Positions 46,926 to 58,747 of a stretch of 64,000 nucleotides of DNA are shown one piece after another (positions within the stretch are counted from its first letter, which is position 1; each line of letters begins with the position of its first letter). The translations under genes were made by a program, and so were the position numbers. The notes below the pieces were generated by a model. The model was not told where the DNA came from and ran no database searches. It saw only the letters and a program-made list of their open reading frames with translations. Where the stretch lies: positions 14,935,679 through 14,999,678 of the forward strand of contig OX459107.1 in assembly GCA_949775045.1 (NCBI GenBank). Reading direction: 5' to 3'. The stretch comes from Metridium senile (Eukaryota; Cnidaria; Anthozoa; Actiniaria; Metridiidae).

Positions 46926-47072
46926 TCTTTTACTCCGACGAAGGGTTAAAGCTCGAAACGTCAGTAAAGTTAATTGAACATTTTTTTTACGGTGTTACAA
47001 ATTTCATTCTATTACCTATCATTTATATCAAACATCGACGCAGCCTATACTAGTTTACTCGCTAGTTTCCAT
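46925..47072 (+). repeat. 96-bp-family unit with hammerhead-like arm
   Basis: TTTACT (46929-46934), CCGACGA, stem II, GAAACGTC and AGTAAA in order, then the unit to CTCGCTAGTTTCC. It is a single full plus-oriented element and useful as the reference copy. Confidence 0.88.
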
Positions 47073-47465
47073 TTATAAAATATATGTATTTATATGAATA
47101 AAGACTGATTTCCAATTAAAAATTGCTATAATATCTAACAATATATTAATCTACAAAAATGTGTTTTCAAGTCTTTATTTTTATTTAAGTTCAGTTGTGT
47201 TCTTCAAATAGTTTCCGGATAGTTAACCATAATATTGATCATGAAGCAAAATAATCGAGAATCTTGTAAGTTTTATAGAAATGAAGACAACAGTAATATA
47301 ATAACAACAATACAGCAATGAAGTTAAAGTAGATAAAACCAAAATGATGTAGTATTATGTAGTATTTCAGTAACTCAAGGGAATACTTTTATATTAATAA
47401 GTTTCAGGTTTCCGCTTTCACTTTCATACTAAAGCATATCGCATAGCTAATAGAGCGGAATAATT
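47073..47465. other. AT-rich, nothing recognised
   Basis: No repeat family, splice-framed ORF or RNA gene was seen. Confidence 0.4.
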
Positions 47466-47470
47466 AGGAA

Positions 47471-48311
47471 ACCCGGCCGGTAGACTTTCACAAAGTCCCT
47501 TTTAGCCCCCCTGCACAAGGGACTTTTCCTACTTGCAGCGCGCCAAATTTACCGGTTGGTTTTTCAACCGGAGGCGTGGCTTATAACGTATCAAAATCCC
47601 TCCAATCACGAAGCATTCCTCCTTCATGCTTGTCAATCATTCACCCAAGTCAAATACCTTTAGGTGTTGTGCAGAGAGCTCAAATCACAACTGAGCTAAA
47701 TCTAAACAATTTGTAGTAGTTTTTGTCGAAGAATTTCTTGTATTTAGAAGTTACTGGAATACAAAATTGTCCTCAGTTTCTGCATGTATATATTCTGCAG
47801 TTCTGATGGAGAAAGAAAGCTAATTGTTTGGTGTTCTAGATTCTTCAGAGGATTAAGATACGGCGAAGCTGTTGACACCGCGTCCGTGGTTCCCCGACTA
47901 AGTATTTTCCTTATAGCGCTAATAAAGTTTGTTCTTAGGTGTATTTTACAACGTTTGTATTTTACATTGTATTTTACAACGTTTGGTTAGAAACTTCAAC
48001 TCTTTGATATGTTTTTGTTGGCGTATTATCTTCGCTATCAATATTTTGAGAACATTCGTGACTATATGTCAAAGGTCGTGTATAACGCGCTCCACTCCCT
48101 GAAAGACGATCGACATAAATTTTCGCGCCAAAAGTTTATCTCCCGATTCGATTTCCTGCAGGTGAAACAAGTCGAACTCGCCTTGCGGCTCGTAGCTCGT
48201 TTCGCGCTTCGCGCTCAACTTACTGGCTCGCTTCGCTCGTTACTGTAACAAACTTCGCATAACTAGTCCTGTGATAAACGAGTTCGACTTGGGCAAGTCT
48301 ACCCGGCCGGC
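47471..48311. mobile_element. Possible TIR element, ACCCGGCCGGTAGACT ends
   Basis: ACCCGGCCGGTAGACTT near 47471 and the inverted AAGTCTACCCGGCCGG near 48296-48311 bound 840 bases. Near the right end, GTCGAACTCG is also inverted as CGAGTTCGAC. No transposase was recognised. Confidence 0.5.
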
Positions 48312-48904
48312 AACCTTCAAAAGACCAGCTTATGTTGGTGGTCCTACTATGTGAATCTTTGTTTACACAATCTTTGAAAACAAAAATTTGACAACGTAGT
48401 TTGACTGACAGTTCCATTGTTTTGTAATTTTTCACGAGGAAGCATTTGGGCCGACAAATATATTTTCTGTTACTAAAGTGCAGATCAAGTTCTATTTATG
48501 TCACTCATTCCAAGCAAAGTCAGTATTGGTGGCAAACTTTCATAGCAATGGAGGTATTGTTTTATTACGTTTGAAGTGATCGAAGTTTGTTTCAAACAAT
48601 GAACCGATAGCAAAGAATAATGAAAATCTATTTAATATTGGCTATAATCTTGAAATGATTACTATTTTAAAATATTTAACAATCATCAATAAGCATATTG
48701 GTGTGTCTGATTATTGCATGAAGTTAATGCTATTTTTGTACCTACTACGAATTCGTGGTATGCACAATGCTATCGTGCAGTGTAAGGGTGTCCCAATCTC
48801 GTCCCCGCCCCATTCGCAGCTTGCTCTTACTGCGCATGTTCAGGCTCGACGAGTTATCTTGGCTCTGGCAAACTCAAAACCGGAAACCCAGAATCTGGGT
48901 ATTT

Positions 48905-49216
48905 TAGCCTGCGTTGCTCGGCCCTAGGGAGAGGGAGAGGGAGAGGGAGAGGGAGAGGGAGAGGGAGAGGGAGAGGGAGAGGGAGAGGGAGAGGGAGAGG
49001 GAGAGGGAGAGGGAGAGGGAGAGGGAGAGGGAGAGGGAGAGGGAGAGGGAGAGGGAGAGGGAGAGGGAGAGGGAGAGGGAGAGGGAGAGGGAGAGGGAGA
49101 GGGAGAAGGAGCGGAAGGGAGGGGGTTGGGGAGAGGAAGGGAAGAAGGGAGGCCAATCCCCCTCCCTTCCGCTCCTTCTCCCTCTCCCTCTCCCTAGGGC
49201 CGAGCTACGCAGGCTA
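48905..49216. mobile_element. TIR element with (GGGAGA)n expansion in one arm
   Basis: Ends TAGCCTGCGT..CTCGGCCCTAGGGA (48905-48930) and the complement (49191-49216). The left arm has about 30 GGGAGA units. The right arm has only two or three CTCCCT units followed by the same inner GAAGGAGCGGAAGGGAGGG block in reverse. Confidence 0.85.
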
Positions 49217-49219
49217 GGG

Positions 49220-50340
49220 TATTTTTGCACTGCGCATGTTTGATTAAAATCCTTCAACCTGATTGGCGTTGCTACGTTGCAATAGGAGGTTAATAAGACT
49301 AAAAATATAATTTATGTTGGAATATTCGTCTTCACAGATCGACGTTATTGATAACAGAGTGAAATCAAATTTTAACCTGGAAATTATTTCATGTTTAATT
49401 AGAAATGCTATCTGTTCAACTATACATTTAATTATATCATATCTTGATCGATCCGTTGGTATAAAATGCTTATACATAGGCATAAAGAACTAGAAAGGAT
49501 TCTGATGAGAATATAGCGAGTCAGTGGCTGCAAGTTGAAGTAAAATCACAGTCTACAACTCTATTTTTGAACTTCCGGTCCATCGCTTTGTTTTCTCTAA
49601 GGACCAATTATGTGGCCGGATTCAGTCACTAAAATGATTATTGTAAAAAAGTAAAAATAACCACCTTAATTTTTAAGAAATACTCAAGAAAAGAAAAGAA
49701 AAAAATCTCTTATTTTTAAAGGACTGGTGTATATGACGATCGCAAAAATAGTCCTAACCTAATAGTCATGAACCAATCAGGGCGCGCGATTTTTATCCGC
49801 AGGTACTTTAGTAACTTGAGCTTTTCCTTTTAAAAACACTTTACAATTTATAAATAATATCTTGTTTAGATAAACCGACGCAGTTGTCATTTGTGTCAGT
49901 TTTCGTAACATTCATGTCCACAGCTAAGCACGTATTTTCTCGTATCACTTAGGGCCTTTTCAAACAACCAATGAATAACGGATGTAACTAAAGAACACAA
50001 AATGAGCTCAGCAAATCCAAATGCTCTATTTGAATGTTTACAAAGCCCGTCGGGGGTAACGCAAGGATCTTGCCTCGGCCCACTTTTAGTGTTATTGAGT
50101 TGACCACTAGGGATTCCGTTATTAAAAGTCTCTAGATTTATTCTTAATCTGTTTGGAAAATTACGTTGATGGACTTGATTCGCCGCTTAACCAGCGAAGA
50201 TCACGAAGAGAAGGAATGATATGGTGCTATTTTCGTAGTTCATAAAACTGAGAAAAGTTTAAACGATTAAGTAAGTAATTGAATTGAGTGAGTAATAATA
50301 CATTATAAGCTATTATAATTACATTTATATAGCGCAGTTT
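49220..50340. other. No recognisable gene or repeat family
   Basis: AT-rich. A short CATTTATATAGCGCAG stretch near 50320 resembles LINE 3' ends. Confidence 0.4.
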
Positions 50341-50359
50341 ATATCATGAAATGTTCAGC

Positions 50360-50915
<556 letters not shown>

Positions 50916-51249
50916 AAGGAAAGATTGTAAAGTAGTAAGTTACCATTAATTAACAACGGCGATAAGAGTGATGAAATATCGCATTAATATAAACCTTTTT
51001 TAGATAACGAGGTGAGAAAAGGTTGACTAGTATACTGCCTTATCTGAATCTGAATGAATAATTTCCCGTCGTTTGTGAAAGAACAATGACTAACTAGTTA
51101 GGAGTAGTGCGTAATAGTTGGTAAATAGAGTCAAGATTATATGTCACACATAATAAATTAATTCTATCATAACAATCATCTATTCTAAATATTAAAACAC
51201 AAGAAACTACAGTGACTTTTATAACCTGTTATAACAAATTCATTGATTT

Positions 51250-51472
51250 AAAGCCTTGGCAAACGGTTTCAACATTTGCTTCAAAATCCGTTCGATTTTT
51301 TTGAATGACAATGTTTAAACGCGTTTTAACTATTTGAACATATAAAACGTGTTGAAACGTTGTTGACTTGATTTTGACAGAGTTTAAAAGCGTTTAAACA
51401 TTGCCATTCAACAAAATCGAACGGATGTTGAAGCAAAGTTGAAACCGTTTGCGCATGCCCGGGCCCTTAAAA
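51250..51472. mobile_element. Palindromic MITE
   Basis: GGCAAACGGTTTCAACATTT and ATCCGTTCGATTTTTTTGAA at the left are inverted at the right (AAAATCGAACGGATGTTGAA). It ends CCCGGGCCC. Confidence 0.75.
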
Positions 51473-51634
51473 TACGTGAAGGCCACTCTAGTCTAGTATA
51501 TATAGTGGAATTACTGTGCTATGGGAAAGTCACTCGAACACTCTACTATAAAAGCTTCACTGCTTCAATTCGTCATTTTAAAATACGAAAAAGCGCCGAT
51601 ACTTTTGACTCCAATACCATAGCTACTACTTTTA

Positions 51635-51900
51635 TTTACATGGGCGCGCGGAGATACCAATTTTATCTTCGAGTTTTGAAAAGACCTAGCTCAGATATTC
51701 AACACGAGAAGATAAAATTCCTATCTCCAAGCGACCATGTAATGTTCTGTTTTTAATAATTATCAATGAAAAGCAATTTTGGGAAAAGAAGTTTCCGTAA
51801 AGCTGTGTAACCATAGTGATGATATTTTAACATGTTATTTTCACATGTGAGGATATCAAATTTTTGAAACAGAGAAATATAGGTATTTCATTAACAATTG
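51635..51900 (+). repeat. Dispersed repeat shared with 23110-23340
   Basis: CATGGGCGCGCGGAGATACC to GCGACCATGTAATGTTCTGT. The inner arms TTTTATCTTC and GAAGATAAAA pair. Confidence 0.65.
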
Positions 51901-52123
51901 TATAATAAATCAAGTATATCTAGTTACTTTGAGTCCGAATTTAAGGCAGATTCAAAATCCATTCATTTCCAGTTAAAATACGTACTGATATAGTGCAATT
52001 CAGTTTACAAATTATATGAAATATGTTAAATTTAATCGCGCTATAATTAGACATGTATTCATTCTTTCGCATATATTTATTTCCAGTCGGTCATAAGCGG
52101 TTAGTTATTAATGTGTCATAGTA

Positions 52124-52246
52124 CAGTAAAAACCCGCATATATATAAGAACCACTATTTTCCAAGGTTAGGCTAAAGTGGTTCTTATATAATTGGTATTT
52201 AGTGAGAAATTAGGCTAAGGTGGTTCTTGACTGGTTCTTATTTACA
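52124..52246 (+). mobile_element. Partial Tigger-like MITE
   Basis: TA then CAGTAAAAACCCGCATATAT and AAGAACCAC, as in 17251-17547. The right end is missing. Confidence 0.55.
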
Positions 52247-52249
52247 AAG

Positions 52250-52940
52250 CAAAAACAATTTCCCTTATATAGTGTTTTTTTTATGTTATAAAAATTGAAG
52301 TGTAACGTCTGAGGTAATTCTCAGAAAGTGAAAAACCTCTGTTTACTTATCTTCTAACACTTTTAGTGATTTTCAGTTCGTCCGTGCAACGAAGTAGATT
52401 AGTTAGTGCGTAACAGTCGAAAGAAAAGAAAAGAAAACAATGGGATTAGTGTGTACGAAGTTATGTATTACGTTGACTATTCTTTCACAGACGAAGAAAA
52501 ATCACTCTAACCAGGCTCTGGTAATATCAGTGCACTGACGGAAGAAAAGTGATAAAACGCGAGAAAAAAAACTGTTCATTTCACATGCTGTTTTTCCTGG
52601 CGGTTATCTAAAACGTAATTAAAATTCATCGAAAAGATCTGATAAAATCATAACACTCTCATCACATCATTTGCTTCCGAGGGATTACAATTATACTTCT
52701 GTAAATCTTAATTGTAAATCTTGCTGTAATAGTCGAAATTAGATCTTATCGATGTAGTCTCATCTTTTCGCTAGCTGTTTTTCACCTCTAAACCTAGAAA
52801 AATTCAAGTAGGCTACTTGGACAACAAAAGCGGCTGTAAGAAGTTCTCATTAATTAAAGACAAAACTACCAGAAAATCTTATATAAACACTTGGCATATT
52901 CGTAAGATATTCAATTAGATCGACAAGTAACTTATATATA
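52250..52940. other. No recognisable feature
   Basis: AT-rich non-coding sequence. I see no repeat family or framed exon. Confidence 0.35.
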
Positions 52941-52943
52941 AAA

Positions 52944-53102
52944 GGAAAGTAGCGAGTAAACTAGTATAGGCTGCGTCGGTGTTTGATATAAACGATAGGT
53001 AATAGAATGAAATTTGTAACACCATAAAAAAAGAAATAGAAACTAGCGAGTAAACTAGTATAGGCTGCGTCGGTGTTTGATATAAACGATAGGTAATATA
53101 AG
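52944..53102 (-). repeat. 96-bp-family, two minus units
   Basis: Units start GAAAGTAGCGAGTAAACTAG and GAAACTAGCGAGTAAACTAG. The second is cut after GGTAATATAA. Confidence 0.87.
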
Positions 53103-53705
53103 GGCTAAACCTCGAGGAGCAATGCCTAGAAATATCTAATTTACAGCTGTATTTCTCTCTTTCCAATTTTCCCTTCAATCTTCTCTTTTACATACATCTT
53201 TCTACTTTTTTTTCTCGATGCATTGACATAAGACCAGCTCCCACCCATTGCTCGTTTATTTATTAATTATGTGTGAAGTTTTTTTTGTCCGCATACAAAT
53301 TAATTAAAATCTCGTTTGGTATATATTACGCTTGCAAATAAACTAGTGTTTCATTATCAGATATACATACTCGATAATACTCGAATGTGAGAGTTCGCGC
53401 TCGAGTTCGTCAGGGTTTCAGTCGCGTAAAATAGCAACGACTTTGTTTTACAGTAGTTTTGATGAGAACTTGGACTTGATGAAAACTTGTACTTGAACCG
53501 TGAAAACGAAAGAGAATTACATAAACATTTCATAAATAATTAACGCCCTTTTGTTCTTTTTATAGACGTATCTCTAAGTGGAACGACCTGGTGCCCTTGA
53601 ACCGGGGTTAACAGTTAATAAAAGGCACGTAGACTCACGAAAGTATGGAAACATCCTTTAACACGTGAACTACGAGTTTTCAAAGGAAACAATTGGAGCA
53701 CAGAA

Positions 53706-54080
53706 GTACGGTAACTAGCGGTTAAACTAGTGTGGACTGCGTTGGTGTTTCTAAGGAAATAATTGGAGTAAAAATGTACGATAACTAGCGGTTAAACTAG
53801 TGTGGACTGCGTCGATGTTTCTAAGTAAATAATTGGAGTAAAAATGTACGATAACTAGCGGTTAAACTAGTGTGGACTGCGTAGGTGTTTATAACGAAAC
53901 AATTGGAGTACAAATGTACGATAACTACCGGTTAAACTAGTGTGGACTGCGTCAGTGTTTCTAAGAAAACAATTGGATTTCAAAAGTACGATAACTAGCG
54001 GTTAAACTAGTGTGGACTGCGTTGGTGTTTCTAAGGAAACAATTGGAATACAAAAGTACACTAGTCTGTTAAACTGGTGA
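53706..54080 (+). repeat. 70-bp satellite upstream of GPCR2, about five units
   Basis: GTACG(A/G)TAACTA(G/C)CGG starts at 53706, 53776, 53846, 53916, 53986 and 54056, an exact 70-bp period. The first half AACTAGCGGTTAAACTAGTG resembles the 96-bp family; the second half (CTAAG.AAA.AATTGGA) does not. Confidence 0.93.
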
Positions 54081-54234
54081 GGATACCACTGCAGTAAAAA
54101 GGACAACTTTCAAATAAAATACTGTAAGCTGCTACGGTTTCAGTTTCTCAAAAGCTAAACAATCACATTTCTAATTGAGCCTCAAAAGGTGTTGCTAACG
54201 TTACGAACGTATTGATCGTTTACAGCTGCATCAG

Positions 54235-55206
54235 ATGTCATTACCAGTCCTTACAAACATGAATACTAGTAGTAGGGAAATGGAAATCCTCTGTCCCGAA
54301 TTGACCATGTCTCATACTGAAGATATTACTTTCTTTGACTACAACACTGGTTTAATCATCTGCATTGCAAATGGATTACTAGCTCTGCCTACTACTATCC
54401 TAAATCTTCTTCTCATTATTTCAATCTTATCTACACCAAGTCTACGGCGACCATCGTATATTTTAATCTGCGCGCTTGGCTTCTCAGACTTCGGAGTGGG
54501 GCTACTAGTTCAGCCACTTTACATAGCTAGAAAGATCAAGTTCATGACAGGAGACTATGAAACCTACTGCCTTTTGCTACAAGTCGGCAATGTTTTTGCT
54601 CATATATTTTGCAGTCCTTCATTATTTGTTGTCACCGCTATCAGCGTAGATCGATATCTCGCCATCTCTTTACGAACGACGTACAGCCAACGAGTAAACA
54701 ACAAGGTTGTGCTGCAATACTTAGCATTTTCTCTGGTGTGTGCTGGATGCATAACCTTTGGGCGGTTTCAAGCTACAGACCCTAAATACATGAGCATCGG
54801 AGCGGCCATGCTAACCGTGATTATATCCATTATACTCTACTGTTATTTTCAGTCGTTGAAAGGGCTTCAAAAAGTTCAAATGCAGGCCAAGAAACATCGA
54901 AAATCTTCTGGTGTAACGAAGCATCATAGCGTACTAGCAACTCTGATGATTATTGTAACCACACTGTTCTGTTGCTACGTTCCATTTGTGACTGTTGTCG
55001 TAACGATGGCGGTTTACGGTCGCTCGAGGAAGTTCATGATTGCATGGGAAATTGGCTTAACGCTTCTGTATCTTAACTCTTTCTTGACTCCTGTTGTTCA
55101 CTTTGCTCGTCTTAAAGAACTGAGGCAAGCTTGTGCGGGAGTTGTTTTCAAGAGATCAAGAATCACAGCAGAAGCCTCTAACACTATAGATATGAATGAT
55201 ATATGA
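54235..55206 (+). CDS. Class-A GPCR, intronless, paralog of 24890-25786
   Basis: 323 residues from ATG 54235; the ATG at 54259 aligns with the start of the paralog and would give 315. Seven hydrophobic helices. Helix 2 is ICALGFSDFGVGLLVQP, the Cys at helix 3 is C112, DRY is at 139-141, CYVP at 247-250, and helix 7 reads NSFLTPVVHF, so the NPxxY Asn is Thr and the Tyr is His. The helix 4-5 loop is short and Cys-free, as in the paralog. These traits suggest a MECA/melanocortin-like branch with unknown ligand. The stop lies at the edge of a (GAT)n array, and a 70-bp satellite lies about 150 bases upstream of the start. Confidence 0.9.
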   Translation: MSLPVLTNMNTSSREMEILCPELTMSHTEDITFFDYNTGLIICIANGLLALPTTILNLLLIISILSTPSLRRPSYILICALGFSDFGVGLLVQPLYIARKIKFMTGDYETYCLLLQVGNVFAHIFCSPSLFVVTAISVDRYLAISLRTTYSQRVNNKVVLQYLAFSLVCAGCITFGRFQATDPKYMSIGAAMLTVIISIILYCYFQSLKGLQKVQMQAKKHRKSSGVTKHHSVLATLMIIVTTLFCCYVPFVTVVVTMAVYGRSRKFMIAWEIGLTLLYLNSFLTPVVHFARLKELRQACAGVVFKRSRITAEASNTIDMNDI

Positions 55207-55412
55207 TGTTGATGATGATGATGATTGATGGATGATTATTATTATTATAATTATAAAAATGGTCATGACGATAAAGATGATGATACTGATGATGATGATG
55301 ATGATGATGTTGTTGATGATGATGGTGATGATGATGCTCATGTTTATGATGATGATGATGATGATGATGATTATGATGATGAAGATGATGGTGATAATAA
55401 TAGTACTTGTAG
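55203..55412 (+). repeat. (GAT)n microsatellite after GPCR2
   Basis: GATGATGATG-type tract starting within the GPCR2 stop codon region. Acidic or Met-rich ORFs here are artefacts. Confidence 0.93.
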
Positions 55413-55414
55413 TG

Positions 55415-56078
55415 AACCTTAAAAACTGTTGGGGTTCCTAGCTGTGTAGAAATAACTCGTTTAGGCTCGGTATCAGACTCCCTCGCAGCCGTTTTCCCCC
55501 GCAGGAAGCCCAACTCTAATTTGTAAATATTTAATATTTCCTGGAACAGGGATGGCAAGAGCTTTTCGCGTAAAATTGTTAGAATTTTTTTACTAATTCT
55601 CGTGTGATCTGAGGCTTCTAAACGCGCCGTGAATTCTCTTGAATTTGAACGTTTCTTGAGTTCTGTGAGCCGCCGTGTTCGTCCCCGTTTTTAATTGTCG
55701 AGGACTGTGCCATGAACTCCCTCCCTCCCCACTCCCCCGACCGCTCCTGAGGAGGGGAAGGGAGAGGAAAGCAAGAAGGAAACTTAAAAACCTTTGTTCG
55801 CTGTCACTCTCCATAACCCCATTTTTGTCGAAATATTCTGCAAAACGAGTTTACGATGCAGCTGAGGATTAATGTAACGCATGTGCAAAGAAAAAGGGGA
55901 AAACAACAATTGAAAGAAGTAAACAAAACAACTGATTTCGAAGGAAAAATCCAAATATGGTATCCTTGCGTCACTAACTTCAAAAATGTGCCGCCTTTTT
56001 TTTGCCAATTAGTATTCAAATGACACACCATACGACGTACATTCATTACCAAAAGTATATATAGCCAATAATTTGATA
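55415..56078. other. No recognisable gene
   Basis: There is a purine/pyrimidine-rich pair near 55720-55775 (CCCTCCCTCCCC and GAGGGGAAGGGAGAGG) that could pair. Otherwise unremarkable. Confidence 0.4.
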
Positions 56079-56079
56079 G

Positions 56080-56224
56080 TAGAGTACAAACACTTAAAGT
56101 GTGCAACATAAATACCACTAAATACTGCTAAATTATGCAAATTCTATTGTTCTCTATTGTTTAATCAACACTATTTAGTGGTAAATAGTGCAAAGTATTG
56201 CACACTTTTAGTGTATGTACTCTA
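56080..56224. mobile_element. TAGAG-tipped palindromic MITE
   Basis: TAGAGTACAAACACTTAAAG with the inverted CTTTTAGTGTATGTACTCTA. The inner arms ACCACTAAATA and TATTTAGTGGT pair. Confidence 0.8.
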
Positions 56225-57320
56225 ACTGAACGTCATGGTTTAAAAATACATATTTTGTAAATTGATATTTGTTTTTGATGTTTGTTCATTTGAGTTTCAT
56301 TTGACCGTGTGGTGCATCGAGTGGTTCTTGTTGACTATTAGTCACTATCAAAGACAAGAAACGTCGAAATGAGGTGTTATTGACTTTAATTTGTATTTGT
56401 TTGTTCTGGTGATATAGTCACTTCATATGAACTAGAGTGGTTTTCCGTCGTCTCTGAAAAATAGTACGCATAATGTTTCAGTCAAAATGTCGCTTCGGCA
56501 TGATGCGAGCAAAGCCCGAAGAAAATTAGAAATTGAAATCACCCCCCTAGAATTTATTTTGAGGAGTAATAACCCACAAATTTGAACTCAGTATCCAAAA
56601 TTACACAGGAATAGTCAGTTTTCTAAGTTCTAGATATGTGGCAATATGCAAACATTAATTATTTAATGATTGTATTATTATATCTATATTAGCCTTAGTA
56701 CGCATATATAGCAATTTTAGGGAAAAAATTTATAATAAAGAATAAATAGGAAACATAATATTACGACCTGTTCTTCTCCGTATTTTCATTTTCATCAAAA
56801 AATCCGTCAAATTAAAAAATCCGTCAAATAAGAAAATAAAAAGGCAAAAATATTGCGAAAGAACTAGTAAAATAAACCAAAAAAAATATTCAAAGAGGAA
56901 AAAGCAAAGCTGCTCTCGCTTTTCCGGTTCGTACGGAAAGGGTACGGCCCGCTTATTGATCAATGAGATCGTGCGTTGTATCTTTGCTATATAATAAATA
57001 TGGGTTAGAGACTGATGTGAGTGCTTTACCGGCAAATACACGCAAGCGCTGGCTGTAGAGTGAACGAGAAATCAAATACAGCACAAGGTGATAGCCTAAA
57101 ATCTATTTCTCTCTTGTATTTCTATTTCTATTTTATCAGTAGTGCAAATATATGCAAATCTGTTTGATAATGCTGCAAAACCTTTAAGATAGTTCTATGC
57201 TTCCCGTCGTCGTTCTAAATTATTTCTTAGTCTATATAGAATCTATTTTAGAATCTATGAAAAATTAAACTATAAATGACAATAGTTTTTTTGCAATCAC
57301 GATCAATTTTTGCATGCATT
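56225..57320. other. No recognisable gene
   Basis: AT-rich sequence. Short motif GACTATTAGTCACTATCA at 56334 resembles the inside of the TAGAG MITEs. Confidence 0.35.
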
Positions 57321-57491
57321 TTACTATCGAAATCACTAGAGTGGTAAAATGCTTACTTGTCTTGTTTTTGTACCATGTGATCGCTTCTGGCCAATCATTT
57401 TGCTCAAAATTGGTCATGTGGTACAAAAAACACACCCCCAAGGCCAAATTTTCAATGGACATTTAACCACTCTAGTGATTTTCATAGTATC
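57321..57491. mobile_element. Palindromic MITE
   Basis: ACTATCGAAATCACTAGAGT at the left and its diverged complement at the right. A second inner pair is TTTTTGTACCATGTG and CATGTGGTACAAAAA. Confidence 0.78.
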
Positions 57492-58100
57492 GAAGATATA
57501 ATAATCTGATTGACTCGAAATAAACCTTAGGTGCTCTTCGTAGTAAATAAGGTAACGAGAACACTAAAGTCTGTATGAGAAGAAAAGTTTAGATACTATA
57601 TCTATCGAAGGACTCCAGTGTTGTTCTTTGTTGTTGTTCGCTTTCAGCTCTTATTATGCTTCAGGATGGCGCTCATTGCAAAAAATAAGTACTTTTTCGA
57701 TGACTAGTACCTTTAACAAAGTTTAGTTAACTCTTTTAGTGGAAAATAAAACGACATTGACCCATAATTTTGTAAAAAATAGGAGAATATTCTGCGCTAG
57801 ACACATCAATCCTTTGGTCATATATCCCGAAGGTCACCCCAATGACGTATTTTTATAGTATCGCTCCAGGCTCCCCAAACGCGGTACTGAAACGATGAGG
57901 GTGATTGGACACTAGGTTTTTGCTAGCTTTAAAGCGCTGTAAAAAATCAGGATTACACCAAAAATGAGAAATTTTCGGGGATAATGTTTTTAAGAATATA
58001 TAAGGGTTCGTTTGAAAAAGTTTGGAGTAAGTTATTAGTTGCACTTTAATATTATATATATTATACATCGTATATTGTATATTATGTATACATAATACTG
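57492..58100. other. No recognisable feature
   Basis: Non-coding, AT-rich. A TATATTATATATTATACATC stretch is the only low-complexity part. Confidence 0.35.
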
Positions 58101-58109
58101 TTTGTAGTT

Positions 58110-58260
58110 ATTACAGAGGTTATTAACCGAGCGTGAGGTGAGACTGTACGGAAAAATATCAGACCGATCAGGTCTTGACAGTAAAAAAAGAGGTCTGATA
58201 TTTTCCCGTAGAGACCGAATAAGCGAGGTTAATAAATCGTTTATTATATGGCTTTTTTTC
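58110..58260. mobile_element. MITE-like inverted repeat
   Basis: GAGGTTATTAACCGAGCG at the left, GAATAAGCGAGGTTAATAA at the right, and an inner pair GGAAAAATATCAGACC / GGTCTGATATTTTCCC. Confidence 0.7.
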
Positions 58261-58325
58261 TTAGCGATGTACGAAATCGCAAATATTTTATCGCCGAATC
58301 TCTCATTATGGAATGAATAAAAACA

Positions 58326-58495
58326 CAGTGGAACCCCGCCTTACGGCCACCCGCTTAATAAGGTCACCCCGTTATTGCGGCCAGTCTTTTATGTCCCGAC
58401 GAAATGCATGCCCATACATTTTCTATAAAATTTACCCGCTTAATACGGCCACTTTGGGCTGTCCCTTCGTTGGCCGGATTAACGGGGTCCCACTG
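58326..58495. mobile_element. CAGYGGAACCCCG MITE, copy 3
   Basis: CAGTGGAACCCCGCCTTACG to GGGGTCCCACTG with TA on the right. The inside is as in the other copies but inverted. Confidence 0.83.
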
Positions 58496-58747
58496 TACAT
58501 TAAACACACACTACCTGGCTAAAAAAAAAACACTTTGCAGGTATGAAAACGCAAAACTTTAACAAAATATTTATTGCAATACTTTACAAAATTAGACTGT
58601 TGTCATAGAAACGGTCCAATACGCCTGTGGATGGACCGTGCGTCAACCAATCAGAATTTGAAAAATATTTAATCCATATAATATATAGTATAGTATTACT
58701 AACTCGGTACACTATATATACGAGACTAGAGTGGCATTCACATTACC

